A DNA stretch of 64,000 nucleotides from Glandiceps talaboti (taxonomy: Eukaryota > Hemichordata > Enteropneusta > Spengelidae), in contig NC_135553.1 of the NCBI RefSeq assembly GCF_964340395.1, positions 5,421,001 to 5,485,000 on the forward strand. The letters run 5' to 3'. This document shows positions 58,450 to 64,000 of this stretch, piece after piece. The notes under the pieces were generated by a model that saw nothing but the letters and a program-made list of their open reading frames with translations, was not told where the DNA came from and made no database searches. Each line of letters opens with the position of its first letter. Within the stretch, counting starts at the first letter, position 1. Position numbers and translations under genes: made by a program.

Positions 58450-58932
58450 TTGTCGTACAGTATATAAGTATAGTATATATAGAAACATATAGTATATTAT
58501 TTCAATAGTATGTATGTATTATGGCAAGCCGAGCAGACCAAAAAGAACTTTTTGAATTTTGAATTTAATTTTTTTTAAATATTTAATAGTTGTAGTACGT
58601 TTTTTTTTATATTTCTTGATTTTTTTCATATATATTTTCACAATTTTTGATATGTATTTGTCTCATAAATATACATCAACTTTCACTTTTTTGCCATTTT
58701 TATTTACTTATTTTTGGGGGGAGGGGTGGGGTGGGGGTGGGGTTCATTTTTTGGGGCCGGTTTTCGTAAGTCACAGCCAGAATGAAAATGGCCGTAGAGG
58801 GCTGTCTCCGTTCTGATCTATTTCAAGGACAGTATCTCACAATGTATATTTGTATGTGTGTATATGGGCCTGTATACTATTGAAATAATATATAGTATAT
58901 GTTTCTATATCGTATACTATCTATACAAACAA
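58450..58932. mobile_element. Palindromic MITE-like element upstream of the 234-aa gene
   Basis: The left arm TATAGAAACATATAGTATAT..TTTCAATAGTAT (58450-58512) and right arm (58870-58932) are inverted copies. The centre is T-rich with a GGGGAGGGGTGGGGTGGGGG tract at 58716-58742. No coding capacity. Confidence 0.7.
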
Positions 58933-59329
58933 CACAAGGGGGTGTGACTGGATCGGGTTGTAGACTCATGCATCACTTTTTCAACCCCCAAAACACCCAA
59001 TCTCATGATCTCATGACCACAAAAATGTCGGAAGTACCCAGGCGAACAATCTGGGAAAGTTTAGATTGATCAGGTCACTTCTCGATATCTCATACCAGCT
59101 ATAGACATCAGCAATCACGGTGATGGGGAATATTTATCCACTTCCATATTCATCCGTTCTCTTTGAAATATACACCATCTGATCATTTGGCTGTTGCTAT
59201 GGGCATTGTCTTGTTGCTAGTCATATTTGCATACATATTTTTGAATGTGTATCTACTTACCTACCTATCCATCTCATCTTTGCAATATACATCATCAATA
59301 GACCTAATTTGCATATCACTGTGATCATA

Positions 59330-59690
59330 GTGGAGTCAGGATGGGTGAATGGTTAGAGTGACTGACTGAATCTGCAGGTTACAGGTTAGAGCCCCGTCTC
59401 TGCTGTTGGTTTCTGAATGGCAAAATCCTTGGGCAAGATTTCAACCATGATTGTGCCTCGGTCAACCCAGCTGTATAATTGAGGACCTGGTAGGATAGAG
59501 GCTGCAATGTGAATGCTTTAATTCTATGTGCTTATAAAGGCTGCAATGGATTATATGCTCCCAAGGGAGTTGAGTAAGTAAAGGGCTGTTGCACCACTAT
59601 AGATCCGTACCAGGGGTAATAAATGTAACACGCTTTGAGCACAGAATGGGAAAGTGCTACATAAAAACCAACATTATTTTTCATTATCCT
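59330..59690 (+). mobile_element. tRNA-derived SINE
   Basis: The head at 59340-59400 has an A-box-like TGAATGGTTAGAGTG and a B-box-like AGGTTAGAGCCCC at tRNA spacing, followed by a body with TCCTTGGGCAAGATTTCAAC and a tail ending AACATTATTTTTCATTA. A related headless copy lies at 4621-4900, sharing the body and tail. Confidence 0.72.
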
Positions 59691-60005
59691 GACCCTGAAC
59701 AAATAACAATCTACACAACCCTAAGAACATCCCACTGAATTACAGACTAATCTGCTGAGTAGTTTTTGAGTTAATCTTTTAGAACCAAAAATCACATTTT
59801 CTTTATTAAAAGCATACATCTGTGATGCAATCAATTTCCTTTGAAAAGTTTCCCAACTAGATACCCAAATATCAAGGCAATTGGTCCAGTGGTGTTTAAC
59901 TTCATGTTATTTACAGACAGACACACACTTTGCCATGCCTATATCAGCACTGATCCTCAGTACGGAACATGACACTTACAAGGTTGTTCATAACAGATAA
60001 TATAC

Positions 60006-60011
60006 TTTATT
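60006..60011 (-). terminator. Candidate minus-strand poly(A) signal
   Basis: TTTATT on + (AATAAAGTAT on -) at the lower-coordinate end of a long AT-rich region without coding exons. It could end the 3' UTR of a minus-strand gene whose coding part lies beyond the window. Single-motif evidence. Confidence 0.25.
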
Positions 60012-60349
60012 GCACTCCAATACTGTACTCTCCATTCTTACACAGAATGCAGGCAGTGTTGTATAAAGAACTAAAAATAGACATAATATGAATAAAACAG
60101 ACATATCTTGCTATTGCTATAAAAAATCTACAACTTTGACTTAAAAACAACAAAATCAGTAATCGTTAAACAAATGGGTTACACAGAAAAAAATTGATCA
60201 CCGATCCCAGGTGTGTGTGCATGTGTATGTGTGTTTGCGGCCTAATGCTAATTATTAGAACACTCTCACTAAGATCTATGCAACTGTGTTACTTGTGCTG
60301 CAGGGTTAGGACCAAGCTCTGCACATCGATAACCTATAATATTGTTGCT

Positions 60350-60425
60350 GCCATCAGTGGCGGCCATATTTGATTTCTGATTGGTTGCTTGCACCTTGTA
60401 AACAAGATGGCGGCATGCATCCATG
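60350..60425 (+). promoter_or_regulatory. Possible promoter: inverted CCAAT box plus YY1-like site
   Basis: TGATTGGTTG (inverted CCAAT) at about 60378 is followed by CAAGATGGCGGC, a good match to the YY1 consensus, at about 60407. Such pairs often mark metazoan transcription starts. No convincing downstream coding exon was found, though a small frame follows a TTATTTTGACAG acceptor at about 60617 (ATGGCCACTACTAATAGCC..TAG, 22 residues). Weak. Confidence 0.25.
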
Positions 60426-63009
60426 TTAGACTACATAGTAAACATCCACAGCACTTCTTTTTCACATAAAACATGTACTTAACAAAGTATCTGAGGTGGT
60501 GAGTGAATCATACACATTGTTAAATCAAATGATACATTCCTTCGCAAATGTGGAGTTTGTTCTAGGTTATCTCACAACAGTACAATGTGCATGTTTATGT
60601 TTCTTTATTTTGACAGTCACAAAATCCAATATGGCCACTACTAATAGCCAAGAAGCAGAAAGTGATGGAAAGACGATAGTTTCCAGTAATGCTGCATAGG
60701 AGCTTGGGTCAGGACATGACTTCTGCTGACATCTCTCATGGAAAACAACTATGTTTCATAATTCAGAAAAGAAACCGACTCATTATATTCTAAAAATAAC
60801 ATTTTACAGTCAGATAAACTAATGTGTACATCTGTCTTAGTAAAGAAGTATTATTCAAATTACCAACACTACTATAGAACAGTTTCTGATTGGTAGATGT
60901 ACAGATGAATTAGTTGTGAGACCCAATGAAAAATATCCTGTACTTCGACACAAAATCAAATATACATAACTGGTGGATTCAAGGACAATTTTTGATGCAC
61001 ACAATCTTGTGGTGCAGTATCAAATACAAAATGGGACAGTACAAAGATGAACAACATGTAAGAAGGAAATCCCTGAGAAGAAAATTGACCATGTTTATCT
61101 TTTGAATTCTATGATGGCTCACTTCAAGCTTTGAGCTGCTATGATAAAACCTCTCAATGCTATTTGTTGGCCATCATTGATTCGAGTTGATAAAATGGTC
61201 ACCCTGGCAATGAGCTAAAATAAAGACACTGAAAATGACACTACTTAAGAACAATGTAATGATACATGAAATCCACAAGTTCACACAAAGCAAACCATAC
61301 TGTATACTGTAAACCTGGAAATTTTCGCTAAAGATTTATTTTTGTTTATTTCACTGGAAAACAAAAATGCACATAATGACTAAAATGCCTTCTTGTACAC
61401 AAACACAATGTACCAGTCTGGTAATTAGTAAAAATTAGTCTGAGAACTGAAGATTGTAAAATTGCCAAATTTTCTAGTGGTGAAAATATCTAGGTTTACA
61501 ATATTTGAAAGTGTCAAGGTGTTAAAAGGGAATGTAGTTTTAGTAATAGAACTTGACAGGAAAATGCTAAACACTGTGAAATAGTATCATCTGGTGCCAA
61601 GAATGAAGACAAACAAAACACTAGTGGTCAAATCTTCCCACAAAGCAAAGACCCCTCCCCATGAGAACATTTATTTATGTGGGTGGTGTCTTCGAGATTT
61701 CAACATATGAATGGGATGGGTAGGTAGTTATGGAAACAAGATACACATTAATATTTATATTTATGTGCATGTTCATATTACTGCTTACCTGGACCAGCTG
61801 CATAAGAGTACAATCTATGAGTTAATAGCATGAATAGCTGGCAACACACTTGTCTCCTGCTTCTTATGTTCTTACTAGGCACGGACTGTGATGTGCCAAA
61901 AAAATTGTGTGACATTTACATTTGACCTTGGAGCTTGAGGTCAAGGTCACATTGCATATTCTCGACACAGACAAAAGAGTGTAAACACTCACTCGCGTCT
62001 CCATGCACAACCAAATAATATTGTATACGAGTGTTTTTCATGATAAAAATGGATGGAAATTTACCAAATATTGACATTAACAAAAATGTATCCCATGTAT
62101 TGTGAAACATAAAATAGGATAACCCTGATACAATGCAGTCTATGATATGTAAGAATATGATTCCAACATTTGACCTAGGGCACAATCGATTTGCATATTC
62201 TCATACATGATATATATCACACAGTCTATGATAAGCAAAAACTAACTTGACTCTGACCACCATTCCCCTTAAAGTTTTAGATACTGTAGTCATATTTATT
62301 TTGGTGCATGAAAAATTTGGCAGCATGGCAATTTAGGTGTCAGGTGCACTCTAATGGCAGACAATGCAAGGGGAAATTATACACTACTGGACATCGCATG
62401 GGGAAATTATACATGTACACTACTTGTAAATAACTCATCCTGTTTTTTGGCTGAATAAAGTAATATGCGCAATGGACATAAAATAGGATAGTGGGACTTG
62501 TTTCCATGGAAAAACTTTTGCACATCTTTAGCACTGAAATACATACAACTATAAAAATATGGATAAAATGCATTCATCTCATTACTTTTTGTCTTATTTC
62601 TAGGTTCGAAATGGAAAATTGCAAGCACATCCTAATCACCCTCAATATGGGTCCTTCACCCCTTCATAAGATAGAATAATCCAAACTGTGGTCATTATGA
62701 ATTGCAATATTACTGATAGATGAAACCAAAGTGACTATTAAAGGAGTAAACAAATATATTAGCTAAGCTGACGTAGGTTAAAGAGATTTCAAGTTGCTAT
62801 GTGTCTACTTGTAAATTGAATCGTGAGGAAATATAACAAGGCACAGATGTGAGTTTAATATACGGACAAGACTGGCATGAATCAACTAAGAACCAAGACA
62901 AATTTTCTACAACATCAGAGTGAAACTTTCAGAAACAATGAAGAACAATTCTGTACATAATTCTAAAGCTGTCTTACCCAAACAGTAACTGTGGTATTCA
63001 CACTGAAAA

Positions 63010-63345
63010 AAAAAGAGCGTAGCTGACTTCCCCACGGATTAACTGAAAATATTTCCATTCACTCTGAAAAATTATCGTGGCTGTCTTTCCCACAGATTAA
63101 ATGGAAATATTTCCATTCCATTTCCAGCCTGGCTGTCTTTACCATACATGAACAGGAAATATTTACATTCCATTTCCAGCCTGGCCTCCCAAAAATTAAC
63201 TGGAAATATTTACATTCTCTTAGAGAAAAAAAAAGCCTGGTTGTCTTTCCCATACATTATAACTGGAGATATTTCCATGCCCTTTCCCACTGAAAAATGA
63301 CCATGGATGTCTTTCCAATACAAAAAGTACGGTAACTGTTCAAAT
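63010..63345. repeat. Degenerate tandem repeat of about 60 bp
   Basis: Five or six diverged units share GGAAATATTTCCATTC and GCCTGGCTGTCTTTCCCA phrases. Non-coding. No other supported feature lies between 60,700 and the window end beyond AT-rich sequence. Confidence 0.8.
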
Positions 63346-64000
63346 ATTTCCTTTCCTGCTCACACTGAAAATTGAGTCTGGCAGAGAACATACATAAATT
63401 GAGTTGTTCTAAGTAAAATTAGCAAAAATCTGAAATGCTGTCCTCCACCAAATATCATGCATACAAAAAACATTACATATTAAAATCTAAAATTTTACAT
63501 TGATGCATCCTTGTAGAAATAAACAGAATTTTGATTTATAAATTTCACCAGTCCTTTCCCAACCTAACAGAAGATGAACCAACTCAAAGTAATTTTTCTA
63601 TTTCAAGTTCTTCTTTAACTGGCGGTCCAATGCAAAGGTGCCCTGCAATCTAAAGAGTGGACCTTCACACATCAACTGCCATCACTATCTTTCTAGCCTG
63701 TGCTGTGACACCATCCAGCCCCATTTTTTTTTGCCTACAGACTTCTTGTGTGCTATTCACATTATTCACAAGGTTCAGAGACCCTGTAAGCACTGAAATC
63801 TGTGCTGAATTTGAAATTAAACTGATAGCTTATCATGTCACCAGTAACATACACTGGGAAATGCTTAGAGTTCTAATCAAATACATCATTCACATATTAG
63901 GGTATGTGTTGAGGAGAGGTCACCTGCGAGGTCAGATTAATCCAACATCAGTGAACAATCATTTGAACAAAATGGCCACTTACAAGTGCTTGTCAATATG

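Overview
The window is metazoan nuclear DNA. It is AT-rich and intron-dense, full of simple-sequence repeats, short DNA-transposon remnants and minisatellites. Gene content and style suggest an invertebrate, plausibly a deuterostome such as a hemichordate or lancelet; that assignment is an inference with low confidence. No bacterial or viral genes were seen.

Region 1 (about 1-50,400, + strand) is one large gene, SMG1, the PIKK-family kinase of nonsense-mediated mRNA decay. I could chain 58 coding exons from 652 to 45,447 with every splice phase consistent (9,723 nt, 3,240 aa plus stop). The first roughly 400 residues lie upstream of the window. The order is N-terminal helical repeats, FAT region, PI3K-like catalytic core (exons 20,884-24,572), the long SMG1-specific insert, and a C-terminal FATC ending ..GWTAWV. 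The 3' UTR may run about 5 kb, to a strong AATAAA plus GU-rich signal near 50,391-50,445. It would then contain a 61-bp minisatellite.

Region 2 (33,202-40,308) is the largest SMG1 intron. It holds a complete single-coding-exon TRIM-NHL gene on the opposite strand (38,586-36,361). A 15-copy, 58-bp minisatellite abuts its stop codon and a foldback element lies upstream of its start.

Region 3 (about 52,485-57,970, - strand) is a four-exon gene for an unrecognised 234-residue, Pro/Ser/Arg/Tyr-rich protein. A palindromic MITE-like element lies upstream of it at 58,450-58,932. From 58 kb to the end I see no convincing coding exon. There is a tRNA-derived SINE, a candidate minus-strand poly(A) signal near 60,006, a possible promoter near 60,350-60,420 and a degenerate tandem repeat near 63,000.

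The most unusual signal is in SMG1 itself. At five exon edges the edge is locally duplicated inside the adjacent intron, in four cases with the splice site kept in at least one extra copy. In those four, use of a retained extra site would introduce a premature stop or frameshift. In the fifth it would add 25 residues in frame. Because SMG1 drives nonsense-mediated decay, this raises a testable idea of splice-site choice feeding back on SMG1 level, although neutral slippage is the simpler explanation.
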